Assembly: GCF_963576545.1 (NCBI RefSeq)
Contig: NW_026870569.1
Location: 250,501 to 314,500 of the forward strand
From: Limanda limanda
Lineage: Eukaryota; Chordata; Actinopteri; Pleuronectiformes; Pleuronectidae
Direction: 5' to 3'
Length of the DNA stretch: 64,000 bases
Program-made: the position numbers and the translations under genes
In this document: one piece after another, positions 22,119 to 34,529 of the stretch
How the letters are laid out: every line of letters begins with the position of its first letter
Position numbering within the stretch: the first letter of the stretch is position 1
Notes under the pieces: generated by a model
Database searches by the model: none
What the model was told of the DNA's origin: nothing
Seen by the model: the letters and a program-made list of their open reading frames with translations, nothing else

Positions 22119-25100
22119 CAAGTCTCTCCGACCTTCACAAAAAAAGTTATTCAAGAATATCTCTTTCTCCTATGTGCTTTCATCCCTAACCCTAACCCTA
22201 ACCCTTCCGAAAGTCGGAGAAGCTCAAGGATGGTACCGATCGATGTGCGCTACCCCATTTAGTGGGGGTAGAGCCTACTTGCAAGTCTCTCCGACCTTCA
22301 CAAAAAAAGTTATTCAAGAATATCTCCTCAGATTTGGGGGAATTTCGTCGGTAGACCTCTTCCGAAGGTCGTACAAGCTCGGGGATGGTACCAATCGATC
22401 CGCAGGACCCAAATTAGTCCAGATGCAACCACTTTCCAAGTCTCTCCGACCTTCACAAAAAAAGTTATTCAAGAATATCTCTTTCTCCTATGTGCTTTCA
22501 TCCCTAACCCTAACCCTAACCCTTCCGAAAGTCGGAGAAGCTCAAGGATGGTACCGATCGATGCGCGCTACCCCATTTAGTGGGGGTAGAGCCTACTTGC
22601 AAGTCTCTCCGACCTTCACAAAAAAAGTTATTCAAGAATATCTCTTTCTCCTATGTGCTTTCATCCCTAACCCTAACCCTAACCCTTCCAAAAGTCGGAG
22701 AAGCTCAAGGATGGTACTGATCGATGCGCGCTACCCCATTTAGTGGGGGTAGAGCCTACTTGCAAGTCTCTCCGACCTTCACAAAAAAAGTTATTCAAGA
22801 ATATCTCTTTCTCCTATGTGCTTTCATCCCTAACCCTAACCCTAACCCTTCCGAAAGTCGGAGAAGCTCAAGGATGGTACCGATCGATGCGCGCTACCCC
22901 ATTTAGTGGGGGTAGAGCCTACTTGCAAGTCTCTCCGACCTTCACAAAAAAAGTTATTCAAGAATATCTCTTTCTCCTATGTGCTTTCATCCCTAACCCT
23001 AACCCTAACCCTTCCAAAAGTCGGAGAAGCTCAAGGATGGTACCGATCGATGCGCGCTACCCCATTTAGTGGGGGTAGAGCCTACTTGCAAGTCTCTCCG
23101 ACCTTCACAAAAAAAGTTATTCAAGAATATCTCTTTCTCCTATGTGCTTTCATCCCTAACCCTAACCCTAACCCTTCCGAAAGTCGGAGAAGCTCAAGGA
23201 TGGTACCGATCGATGTGCGCTACCCCATTTAGTGGGGGTAGAGCCTACTTGCAAGTCTCTCCGACCTTCAAAAAAAAAGTTATTCAAGAATATCTCTTTC
23301 TCCTATGTGCTTTCATCCCTAACCCTAACCCTAACCCTTCCAAAAGTCGGAGAAGCTCAAGGATGGTACCGATCGATGCGCGCTACCCCATTTAGTGGGG
23401 GTAGAGCCTACTTGCAAGTCTCTCCGACCTTCACAAAAAAAGTTATTCAAGAATATCTCTTTCTCCTATGTGCTTTCATCCCTAACCCTAACCCTAACCC
23501 TTCCGAAAGTCGGAGAAGCTCAAGGATGGTACCGATCGATGTGCGCTACCCCATTTAGTGGGGGTAGAGCCTACTTGCAAGTCTCTCCGACCTTCAAAAA
23601 AAAAGTTATTCAAGAATATCTCTTTCTCCTATGTGCTTTCATCCCTAACCCTAACCCTTCCGAAAGTCGGAGAAGCTCAAGGATGGTACCGATCGATGCG
23701 CGCTACCCCATTTAGTGGGGGTAGAGCCTACTTGCAAGTCTCTCCGACCTTCACAAAAAAAGTTATTCAAGAATATCTCCTCAGATTTGGGGGAATTTCG
23801 TCGGTCGACCTCTTTCGAAGGTCGTACATGCTCGGGGATGGTACCAATCGATCCGCAGGACCCAAATTAGTCCAGATGCAACCACTTTCCAAGTCTCTCC
23901 GACCTTCACAAAAAAAGTTATTCAAGAATATCTCTTTCTCCTATGTGCTTTCATCCCTAACCCTAACCCTAACCCTTCCGAAAGTCGGAGAAGCTCAAGG
24001 ATGGTACCGATCGATGCGCGCTACCCCATTTAGTGGGGGTAGAGCCTACTTGCAAGTCTCTCCGACCTTCAAAAAAAAAGTTATTCAAGAATATCTCTTT
24101 CTCCTATGTGCTTTCATCCCTAACCCTAACCCTAACCCTTCCGAAAGTCGGAGAAGCTCAAGGATGGTACCGATCGATGCGCGCTACCCCATTTAGTGGG
24201 GGTAGAGCCTACTTGCAAGTCTCTCCGACCTTCACAAAAAAAGTTAATTAAGAATATCTCTTTCTCCTATGTGCTTTCATCCCTAACCCTAACCCTAACC
24301 CTTCCGAAAGTCGGAGAAGCTCAAGGATGGTACCGATCGATGCGCGCTACCCCATTTAGTGGGGGTAGAGCCTACTTGCAAGTCTCTCCGACCTTCACAA
24401 AAAAAGTTATTCAAGAATATCTCTTTCTCCTATGTGCTTTCATCCCTAACCCTAACCCTAACCCTTCCAAAAGTCGGAGAAGCTCAAGGATGGTACCGAT
24501 CGATGCGCGCTACCCCATTTAGTGGGGGTAGAGCCTACTTGCAAGTCTCTCCGACCTTCACAAAAAAAGTTATTCAAGAATATCTCTTTCTCCTATGTGC
24601 TTTCATCCCTAACCCTAACCCTAACCCTTCCGAAAGTCGGAGAAGCTCAAGGATGGTACCGATCGATGCGCGCTACCCCATTTAGTGGGGGTAGAGCCTA
24701 CTTGCAAGTCTCTCCGACCTTCACAAAAAAAGTTATTCAAGAATATCTCTTTCTCCTATGTGCTTTCATCCCTAACCCTAACCCTAACCCTTCCAAAAGT
24801 CGGAGAAGCTCAAGGATGGTACTGATCGATGCGCGCTACCCCATTTAGTGGGGGTAGAGCCTACTTGCAAGTCTCTCCGACCTTCACAAAAAAAGTTATT
24901 CAAGAATATCTCTTTCTCCTATGTGCTTTCATCCCTAACCCTAACCCTAACCCTTCCGAAAGTCGGAGAAGCTCAAGGATGGTACCGATCGATGCGCGCT
25001 ACCCCATTTAGTGGGGGTAGAGCCTACTTGCAAGTCTCTCCGACCTTCACAAAAAAAGTTATTCAAGAATATCTCTTTCTCCTATGTGCTTTCATCCCTA

Positions 25101-26326
25101 ACCCTAACCCTAACCCTTCCAAAAGTCGGAGAAGCTCAAGGATGGTACCGATCGATGCGCGCTACCCCATTTAGTGGGGGTAGAGCCTACTTGCAAGTCT
25201 CTCCGACCTTCACAAAAAAAGTTATTCAAGAATATCTCTTTCTCCTATGTGCTTTCATCCCTAACCCTAACCCTAACCCTTCCGAAAGTCGGAGAAGCTC
25301 AAGGATGGTACCGATCGATGTGCGCTACCCCATTTAGTGGGGGTAGAGCCTACTTGCAAGTCTCTCCGACCTTCAAAAAAAAAGTTATTCAAGAATATCT
25401 CTTTCTCCTATGTGCTTTCATCCCTAACCCTAACCCTAACCCTTCCAAAAGTCGGAGAAGCTCAAGGATGGTACCGATCGATGCGCGCTACCCCATTTAG
25501 TGGGGGTAGAGCCTACTTGCAAGTCTCTCCGACCTTCACAAAAAAAGTTATTCAAGAATATCTCTTTCTCCTATGTGCTTTCATCCCTAACCCTAACCCT
25601 AACCCTTCCGAAAGTCGGAGAAGCTCAAGGATGGTACCGATCGATGTGCGCTACCCCATTTAGTGGGGGTAGAGCCTACTTGCAAGTCTCTCCGACCTTC
25701 AAAAAAAAAGTTATTCAAGAATATCTCTTTCTCCTATGTGCTTTCATCCCTAACCCTAACCCTAACCCTTCCGAAAGTCGGAGAAGCTCAAGGATGGTAC
25801 CGATCGATGCGCGCTACCCCATTTAGTGGGGGTAGAGCCTACTTGCAAGTCTCTCCGACCTTCACAAAAAAAGTTATTCAAGAATATCTCCTCAGATTTG
25901 GGGGAATTTCGTCGGTCGACCTCTTTCGAAGGTCGTACAAGCTCGGGGATGGTACCAATCGATCCGCAGGACCCAAATTAGTCCAGATGCAACCACTTTC
26001 CAAGTCTCTCCGACCTTCACAAAAAAAGTTATTCAAGAATATCTCTTTCTCCTATGTGCTTTCATCCCTAACCCTAACCCTAACCCTTCCGAAAGTCGGA
26101 GAAGCTCAAGGATGGTACCGATCGATGCGCGCTACCCCATTTAGTGGGGGTAGAGCCTACTTGCAAGTCTCTCCGACCTTCAAAAAAAAAGTTATTCAAG
26201 AATATCTCTTTCTCCTATGTGCTTTCATCCCTAACCCTAACCCTAACCCTTCCGAAAGTCGGAGAAGCTCAAGGATGGTACCGATCGATGCGCGCTACCC
26301 CATTTAGTGGGGGTAGAGCCTACTTG

Positions 26327-28260
26327 CAAGTCTCTCCGACCTTCACAAAAAAAGTTAATTAAGAATATCTCTTTCTCCTATGTGCTTTCATCCCTAACCC
26401 TAACCCTAACCCTTCCGAAAGTCGGAGAAGCTCAAGGATGGTACCGATCGATGCGCGCTACCCCATTTAGTGGGGGTAGAGCCTACTTGCAAGTCTCTCC
26501 GACCTTCACAAAAAAAGTTATTCAAGAATATCTCTTTCTCCTATGTGCTTTCATCCCTAACCCTAACCCTAACCCTTCCAAAAGTCGGAGAAGCTCAAGG
26601 ATGGTACCGATCGATGCGCGCTACCCCATTTAGTGGGGGTAGAGCCTACTTGCAAGTCTCTCCGACCTTCACAAAAAAAGTTATTCAAGAATATCTCTTT
26701 CTCCTATGTGCTCACATCCCTAACCCTAACCCTTCCGAAAGTCGGAGAAGCTCAAGGATGGTACCGATCGATGCGCGCTACCCCATTTAGTGGGGGTAGA
26801 GCCTACTTGCAAGTCTCTCCGACCTTCACAAAAAAAGTTATTCAAGAATATCTCTTTCTCCTATGTGCTTTCATCCCTAACCCTAACCCTAACCCTTCCG
26901 AAAGTCGGAGAAGCTCAAGGATGGTACCGATCGATGCGCGCTACCCCATTTAGTGGGGGTAGAGCCTACTTGCAAGTCTCTCCGACCTTCACAAAAAAAG
27001 TTATTCAAGAATATCTCCTCAGATTTGGGGGAATTTCGTCGGTCGACCTCTTCCGAAGGTCGTACAAGCTCGGGGATGGTACCAATCGATCCGCAGGACC
27101 CAAATTAGTCCAGATGCAACCACTTTCCAAGTCTCTCCGACCTTCACAAAAAAAGTTATTCAAGAATATCTCTTTCTCCTATGTGCTTTCATCCCTAACC
27201 CTAACCCTAACCCTTCCGAAAGTCGGAGAAGCTCAAGGATGGTACCGATCGATGCGCGCTACCCCATTTAGTGGGGGTAGAGCCTACTTGCAAGTCTCTC
27301 CGACCTTCACAAAAAAAGTTATTCAAGAATATCTCTTTCTCCTATGTGCTTTCATCCCTAACCCTAACCCTAACCCTTCCAAAAGTCGGAGAAGCTCAAG
27401 GATGGTACTGATCGATGCGCGCTACCCCATTTAGTGGGGGTAGAGCCTACTTGCAAGTCTCTCCGACCTTCACAAAAAAAGTTATTCAAGAATATCTCTT
27501 TCTCCTATGTGCTTTCATCCCTAACCCTAACCCTAACCCTTCCGAAAGTCGGAGAAGCTCAAGGATGGTACCGATCGATGCGCGCTACCCCATTTAGTGG
27601 GGGTAGAGCCTACTTGCAAGTCTCTCCGACCTTCACAAAAAAAGTTATTCAAGAATATCTCCTCAGATTTGGGGGAATTTCGTCGGTCGACCTCTTCCGA
27701 AGGTCGTACAAGCTCGGGGATGGTACCAATCGATCCGCAGGACCCAAATTAGTCCAGATGCAACCACTTTCCAAGTCTCTCCGACCTTCACAAAAAAAGT
27801 TATTCAAGAATATCTCTTTCTCCTATGTGCTTTCATCCCTAACCCTAACCCTAACCCTTCCGAAAGTCGGAGAAGCTCAAGGATGGTACCGATCGATGCG
27901 CGCTACCCCATTTAGTGGGGGTAGAGCCTACTTGCAAGTCTCTCCGACCTTCACAAAAAAAGTTATTCAAGAATATCTCTTTCTCCTATGTGCTTTCATC
28001 CCTAACCCTAACCCTAACCCTTCCAAAAGTCGGAGAAGCTCAAGGATGGTACTGATCGATGCGCGCTACCCCATTTAGTGGGGGTAGAGCCTACTTGCAA
28101 GTCTCTCCGACCTTCACAAAAAAAGTTATTCAAGAATATCTCTTTCTCCTATGTGCTTTCATCCCTAACCCTAACCCTAACCCTTCCGAAAGTCGGAGAA
28201 GCTCAAGGATGGTACCGATCGATGCGCGCTACCCCATTTAGTGGGGGTAGAGCCTACTTG
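26327..28260 (+). repeat. 1.9-kb sub-unit, first tandem copy (1934 bp)
   Basis: This sub-unit begins with a TTAATTAA monomer and contains 9 A3, 1 A2 and 2 B. It is followed by a 1771-bp version and a third start at 30032. It has one more A3 than the next copy. Confidence 0.8.
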
Positions 28261-30031
28261 CAAGTCTCTCCGACCTTCACAAAAAAAGTTAATTAAGAAT
28301 ATCTCTTTCTCCTATGTGCTTTCATCCCTAACCCTAACCCTAACCCTTCCGAAAGTCGGAGAAGCTCAAGGATGGTACCGATCGATGCGCGCTACCCCAT
28401 TTAGTGGGGGTAGAGCCTACTTGCAAGTCTCTCCGACCTTCACAAAAAAAGTTATTCAAGAATATCTCTTTCTCCTATGTGCTTTCATCCCTAACCCTAA
28501 CCCTAACCCTTCCAAAAGTCGGAGAAGCTCAAGGATGGTACCGATCGATGCGCGCTACCCCATTTAGTGGGGGTAGAGCCTACTTGCAAGTCTCTCCGAC
28601 CTTCACAAAAAAAGTTATTCAAGAATATCTCTTTCTCCTATGTGCTTTCATCCCTAACCCTAACCCTTCCGAAAGTCGGAGAAGCTCAAGGATGGTACCG
28701 ATCGATGCGCGCTACCCCATTTAGTGGGGGTAGAGCCTACTTGCAAGTCTCTCCGACCTTCACAAAAAAAGTTATTCAAGAATATCTCTTTCTCCTATGT
28801 GCTTTCATCCCTAACCCTAACCCTAACCCTTCCGAAAGTCGGAGAAGCTCAAGGATGGTACCGATCGATGCGCGCTACCCCATTTAGTGGGGGTAGAGCC
28901 TACTTGCAAGTCTCTCCGACCTTCACAAAAAAAGTTATTCAAGAATATCTCCTCAGATTTGGGGGAATTTCGTCGGTCGACCTCTTCCGAAGGTCGTACA
29001 AGCTCGGGGATGGTACCAATCGATCCGCAGGACCCAAATTAGTCCAGATGCAACCACTTTCCAAGTCTCTCCGACCTTCACAAAAAAAGTTATTCAAGAA
29101 TATCTCTTTCTCCTATGTGCTTTCATCCCTAACCCTAACCCTAACCCTTCCGAAAGTCGGAGAAGCTCAAGGATGGTACCGATCGATGCGCGCTACCCCA
29201 TTTAGTGGGGGTAGAGCCTACTTGCAAGTCTCTCCGACCTTCACAAAAAAAGTTATTCAAGAATATCTCTTTCTCCTATGTGCTTTCATCCCTAACCCTA
29301 ACCCTAACCCTTCCGAAAGTCGGAGAAGCTCAAGGATGGTACCGATCGATGCGCGCTACCCCATTTAGTGGGGGTAGAGCCTACTTGCAAGTCTCTCCGA
29401 CCTTCACAAAAAAAGTTATTCAAGAATATCTCCTCAGATTTGGGGGAATTTCGTCGGTCGACCTCTTCCGAAGGTCGTACAAGCTCGGGGATGGTACCAA
29501 TCGATCCGCAGGACCCAAATTAGTCCAGATGCAACCACTTTCCAAGTCTCTCCGACCTTCACAAAAAAAGTTATTCAAGAATATCTCTTTCTCCTATGTG
29601 CTTTCATCCCTAACCCTAACCCTAACCCTTCCGAAAGTCGGAGAAGCTCAAGGATGGTACCGATCGATGCGCGCTACCCCATTTAGTGGGGGTAGAGCCT
29701 ACTTGCAAGTCTCTCCGACCTTCACAAAAAAAGTTATTCAAGAATATCTCTTTCTCCTATGTGCTTTCATCCCTAACCCTAACCCTAACCCTTCCAAAAG
29801 TCGGAGAAGCTCAAGGATGGTACTGATCGATGCGCGCTACCCCATTTAGTGGGGGTAGAGCCTACTTGCAAGTCTCTCCGACCTTCACAAAAAAAGTTAT
29901 TCAAGAATATCTCTTTCTCCTATGTGCTTTCATCCCTAACCCTAACCCTAACCCTTCCGAAAGTCGGAGAAGCTCAAGGATGGTACCGATCGATGCGCGC
30001 TACCCCATTTAGTGGGGGTAGAGCCTACTTG
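28261..30031 (+). repeat. 1.8-kb sub-unit, second tandem copy (1771 bp)
   Basis: It contains 8 A3, 1 A2 and 2 B, beginning with the TTAATTAA monomer (site ending 28296). The first and second copies together are 3705 bp, exactly the amount missing from copy 2 of the 15.1-kb unit, where only one version exists (starting 41473). Confidence 0.8.
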
Positions 30032-33000
30032 CAAGTCTCTCCGACCTTCACAAAAAAAGTTAATTAAGAATATCTCTTTCTCCTATGTGCTTTCATCCCT
30101 AACCCTAACCCTAACCCTTCCGAAAGTCGGAGAAGCTCAAGGATGGTACCGATCGATGCGCGCTACCCCATTTAGTGGGGGTAGAGCCTACTTGCAAGTC
30201 TCTCCGACCTTCACAAAAAAAGTTATTCAAGAATATCTCTTTCTCCTATGTGCTTTCATCCCTAACCCTAACCCTAACCCTTCCAAAAGTCGGAGAAGCT
30301 CAAGGATGGTACCGATCGATGCGCGCTACCCCATTTAGTGGGGGTAGAGCCTACTTGCAAGTCTCTCCGACCTTCACAAAAAAAGTTATTCAAGAATATC
30401 TCTTTCTCCTATGTGCTTTCATCCCTAACCCTAACCCTTCCGAAAGTCGGAGAAGCTCAAGGATGGTACCGATCGATGCGCGCTACCCCATTTAGTGGGG
30501 GTAGAGCCTACTTGCAAGTCTCTCCGACCTTCACAAAAAAAGTTATTCAAGAATATCTCTTTCTCCTATGTGCTTTCATCCCTAACCCTAACCCTAACCC
30601 TTCCGAAAGTCGGAGAAGCTCAAGGATGGTACCGATCGATGCGCGCTACCCCATTTAGTGGGGGTAGAGCCTACTTGCAAGTCTCTCCGACCTTCACAAA
30701 AAAAGTTATTCAAGAATATCTCCTCAGATTTGGGGGAATTTCGTCGGTCGACCTCTTCCGAAGGTCGTACAAGCTCGGGGATGGTACCAATCGATCCGCA
30801 GGACCCAAATTAGTCCAGATGCAACCACTTTCCAAGTCTCTCCGACCTTCACAAAAAAAGTTATTCAAGAATATCTCTTTCTCCTATGTGCTTTCATCCC
30901 TAACCCTAACCCTAACCCTTCCGAAAGTCGGAGAAGCTCAAGGATGGTACCGATCGATGCGCGCTACCCCATTTAGTGGGGGTAGAGCCTACTTGCAAGT
31001 CTCTCCGACCTTCACAAAAAAAGTTATTCAAGAATATCTCTTTCTCCTATGTGCTTTCATCCCTAACCCTAACCCTAACCCTTCCAAAAGTCGGAGAAGC
31101 TCAAGGATGGTACTGATCGATGCGCGCTACCCCATTTAGTGGGGGTAGAGCCTACTTGCAAGTCTCTCCGACCTTCACAAAAAAAGTTATTCAAGAATAT
31201 CTCTTTCTCCTATGTGCTTTCATCCCTAACCCTAACCCTAACCCTTCCGAAAGTCGGAGAAGCTCAAGGATGGTACCGATCGATGCGCGCTACCCCATTT
31301 AGTGGGGGTAGAGCCTACTTGCAAGTCTCTCCGACCTTCACAAAAAAAGTTATTCAAGAATATCTCCTCAGATTTGGGGGAATTTCGTCGGTCGACCTCT
31401 TTCGAAGGTCGTACAAGCTCGGGGATGGTACCAATCGATCCGCAGGACCCAAATTAGTCCAGATGCAACCACTTTCCAAGTCTCTCCGACCTTCACAAAA
31501 AAAGTTATTCAAGAATATCTCTTTCTCCTATGTGCTTTCATCCCTAACCCTAACCCTAACCCTTCCGAAAGTCGGAGAAGCTCAAGGATGGTACCGATCG
31601 ATGCGCGCTACCCCATTTAGTGGGGGTAGAGCCTACTTGCAAGTCTCTCCGACCTTCACAAAAAAAGTTAATCAAGAATATCTCTTTCTCCTATGTGCTT
31701 TCATCCCTAACCCTAACCCTAACCCTTCCGAAAGTCGGAGAAGCTCAAGGATGGTACCGATCGATGCGCGCTACCCCATTTAGTGGGGGTAGAGCCTACT
31801 TGCAAGTCTCTCCGACCTTCACAAAAAAAGTTATTCAAGAATATCTCCTCAGATTTGGGGGAATTTCGTCGGTCGACCTCTTCCGAAGGTCGTACAAGCT
31901 CACGGATGGTACCAATCGATCCGCAGGACCCAAATTAGTCCAGATGCAACCACTTTCCAAGTCTCTCCGACCTTCACAAAAAAAGTTATTCAAGAATATC
32001 TCTTTCTCCTATGTGCTTTCATCCCTAACCCTAACCCTTCCGAAAGTCGGAGAAGCTCAAGGATGGTACCGATCGATGCGCGCTACCCCATTTAGTGGGG
32101 GTAGAGCCTACTTGCAAGTCTCTCCGACCTTCACAAAAAAAGTTATTCAAGAATATCTCTTTCTCCTATGTGCTTTCAACCCTAACCCTAACCCTAACCC
32201 TTCCGAAAGTCGGAGAAGCTCAAGGATGGTACCGATCGATGCGCGCTACCCCATTTAGTGGGGGTAGAGCCTACTTGCAAGTCTCTCCGACCTTCACAAA
32301 AAAAGTTATTCAAGAATATCTCCTCAGATTTGGGGGAATTTCGTCGGTCGACCTCTTCCGAAGGTCGTACAAGCTCGGGGATGGTACCAATCGATCCGCA
32401 GGACCCAAATTAGTCCAGATGCAACCACTTTCCAAGTCTCTCCGACCTTCAAAAAAAAAGTTATTCAAGAATATCTCTTTCTCCTATGTGCTTTCATCCC
32501 TAACCCTAACCCTAACCCTTCCGAAAGTCGGAGAAGCTCAAGGATGGTACCGATCGATGTGCGCTACCCCATTTAGTGGGGGTAGAGCCTACTTGCAAGT
32601 CTCTCCGACCTTCACAAAAAAAGTTATTCAAGAATATCTCCTCAGATTTGGGGGAATTTCGTCGGTCGACCTCTTCCGAAGGTCGTACAAGCTCGGGGAT
32701 GGTACCAATCGATCTGCAGGACCCAAATTAGTCCAGATGCAACCACTTTCCAAGTCTCTCCGACCTTCACAAAAAAAGTTATTCAAGAATATCTCTTTCT
32801 CCTATGTGCTTTCATCCCTAACCCTAACCCTAACCCTTCCGAAAGTCGGAGAAGCTCAAGGATGGTACCGATCGATGCGCGCTACCCCATTTAGTGGGGG
32901 TAGAGCCTACTTGCAAGTCTCTCCGACCTTCAAAAAAAAAGTTATTCAAGAATATCTCTTTCTCCTATGTGCTTTCATCCCTAACCCTAACCCTAACCCT

Positions 33001-34529
33001 TCCGAAAGTCGGAGAAGCTCAAGGATGGTACCGATCGATGCGCGCTACCCCATTTAGTGGGGGTAGAGCCTACTTGCAAGTCTCTCCGACCTTCACAAAA
33101 AAAGTTAATTAAGAATATCTCTTTCTCCTATGTGCTTTCATCCCTAACCCTAACCCTAACCCTTCCGAAAGTCGGAGAAGCTCAAGGATGGTACCGATCG
33201 ATGCGCGCTACCCCATTTAGTGGGGGTAGAGCCTACTTGCAAGTCTCTCCGACCTTCACAAAAAAAGTTATTTAAGAATATCTCTTTCTCCTATGTGCTT
33301 TCATCCCTAACCCTAACCCTAACCCTTCCAAAAGTCGGAGAAGCTCAAGGATGGTACCGATCGATGCGCGCTACCCCATTTAGTGGGGGTAGAGCCTACT
33401 TGCAAGTCTATCCGACCTTCACAAAAAAAGTTATTCAAGAATATCTCTTTCTCCTATGTGCTTTCATCCCTAACCCTAACCCTAACCCTTCCGAAAGTCG
33501 GAGAAGCTCAAGGATGGTACCGATCGATGCGCGCTACCCCATTTAGTGGGGGTAGAGCCTACTTGCAAGTCTCTCCGACCTTCACAAAAAAAGTTATTCA
33601 AGAATATCTCCTCAGATTTGGGGGAATTTCGTCGGTCGACCTCTTCCGAAGGTCGTACAAGCTCGGGGATGGTACCAATCGATCCGCAGGACCCAAATTA
33701 GTCCAGATGCAACCACTTTCCAAGTCTCTCCGACCTTCACAAAAAAAGTTATTCAAGAATATCTCTTTCTCCTATGTGCTTTCATCCCTAACCCTAACCC
33801 TAACCCTTCCGAAAGTCGGAGAAGCTCAAGGATGGTACCGATCGATGCGCGCTACCCCATTTAGTGGGGGTAGAGCCTACTTGCAAGTCTCTCCGACCTT
33901 CACAAAAAAAGTTATTCAAGAATATCTCTTTCTCCTATGTGCTTTCATCCCTAACCCTAACCCTAACCCTTCCGAAAGTCGGAGAAGCTCAAGGATGGTA
34001 CCGATCGATGCGCGCTACCCCATTTAGTGGGGGTAGAGCCTACTTGCAAGTCTCTCCGACCTTCAAAAAAAAAGTTATTCAAGAATATCTCTTTCTCCTA
34101 TGTGCTTTCATCCCTAACCCTAACCCTTCCGAAAGTCGGAGAAGCTCAAGGATGGTACCGATCGATGCGCGCTACCCCATTTAGTGGGGGTAGAGCCTAC
34201 TTGCAAGTCTCTCCGACCTTCACAAAAAAAGTTAATTAAGAATATCTCTTTCTCCTATGTGCTTTCATCCCTAACCCTAACCCTAACCCTTCCGAAAGTC
34301 GGAGAAGCTCAAGGATGGTACCGATCGATGCGCGCTACCCCATTTAGTGGGGGTAGAGCCTACTTGCAAGTCTCTCCGACCTTCACAAAAAAAGTTAATT
34401 AAGAATATCTCTTTCTCCTATGTGCTTTCATCCCTAACCCTAACCCTAACCCTTCCGAAAGTCGGAGAAGCTCAAGGATGGTACCGATCGATGCGCGCTA
34501 CCCCATTTAGTGGGGGTAGAGCCTACTTG

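Larger units (their letters stand above)
19385..34529 (+). repeat. 15.1-kb higher-order unit of domain II, copy 1
   Basis: The unit starts just after the B at 19230 and ends with two successive TTAATTAA monomers (34239 and 34402). Its B monomers start at 19705, 20022, 21155, 22282, 23735, 25846, 26973, 27617, 28907, 29388, 30678, 31322, 31803, 32278, 32596 and 33566. It contains the longest B-free run in the window, 12 A monomers between 23735 and 25846. Private changes relative to copy 2 include a 1-bp deletion in a telomeric tract (near 19931), GTTGGAG (20761), TACATGCTC (23827), CTCACATCCC (26711) and CTCACGG (31904). Confidence 0.82.

Noticed and set aside
32095..33057. Long open reading frames (963 bp here and at 34667 and 43536; 645 bp at many places)
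   Set aside because: Their lengths follow from monomer order. A and B together are 318 bp, a multiple of 3, so A-B-A-B-A runs stay open, while A-A runs shift frame and meet the TAG in ATTTAGTGG. Many need a GTG start, the same peptides appear in shifted frames, and variants do not respect codons.
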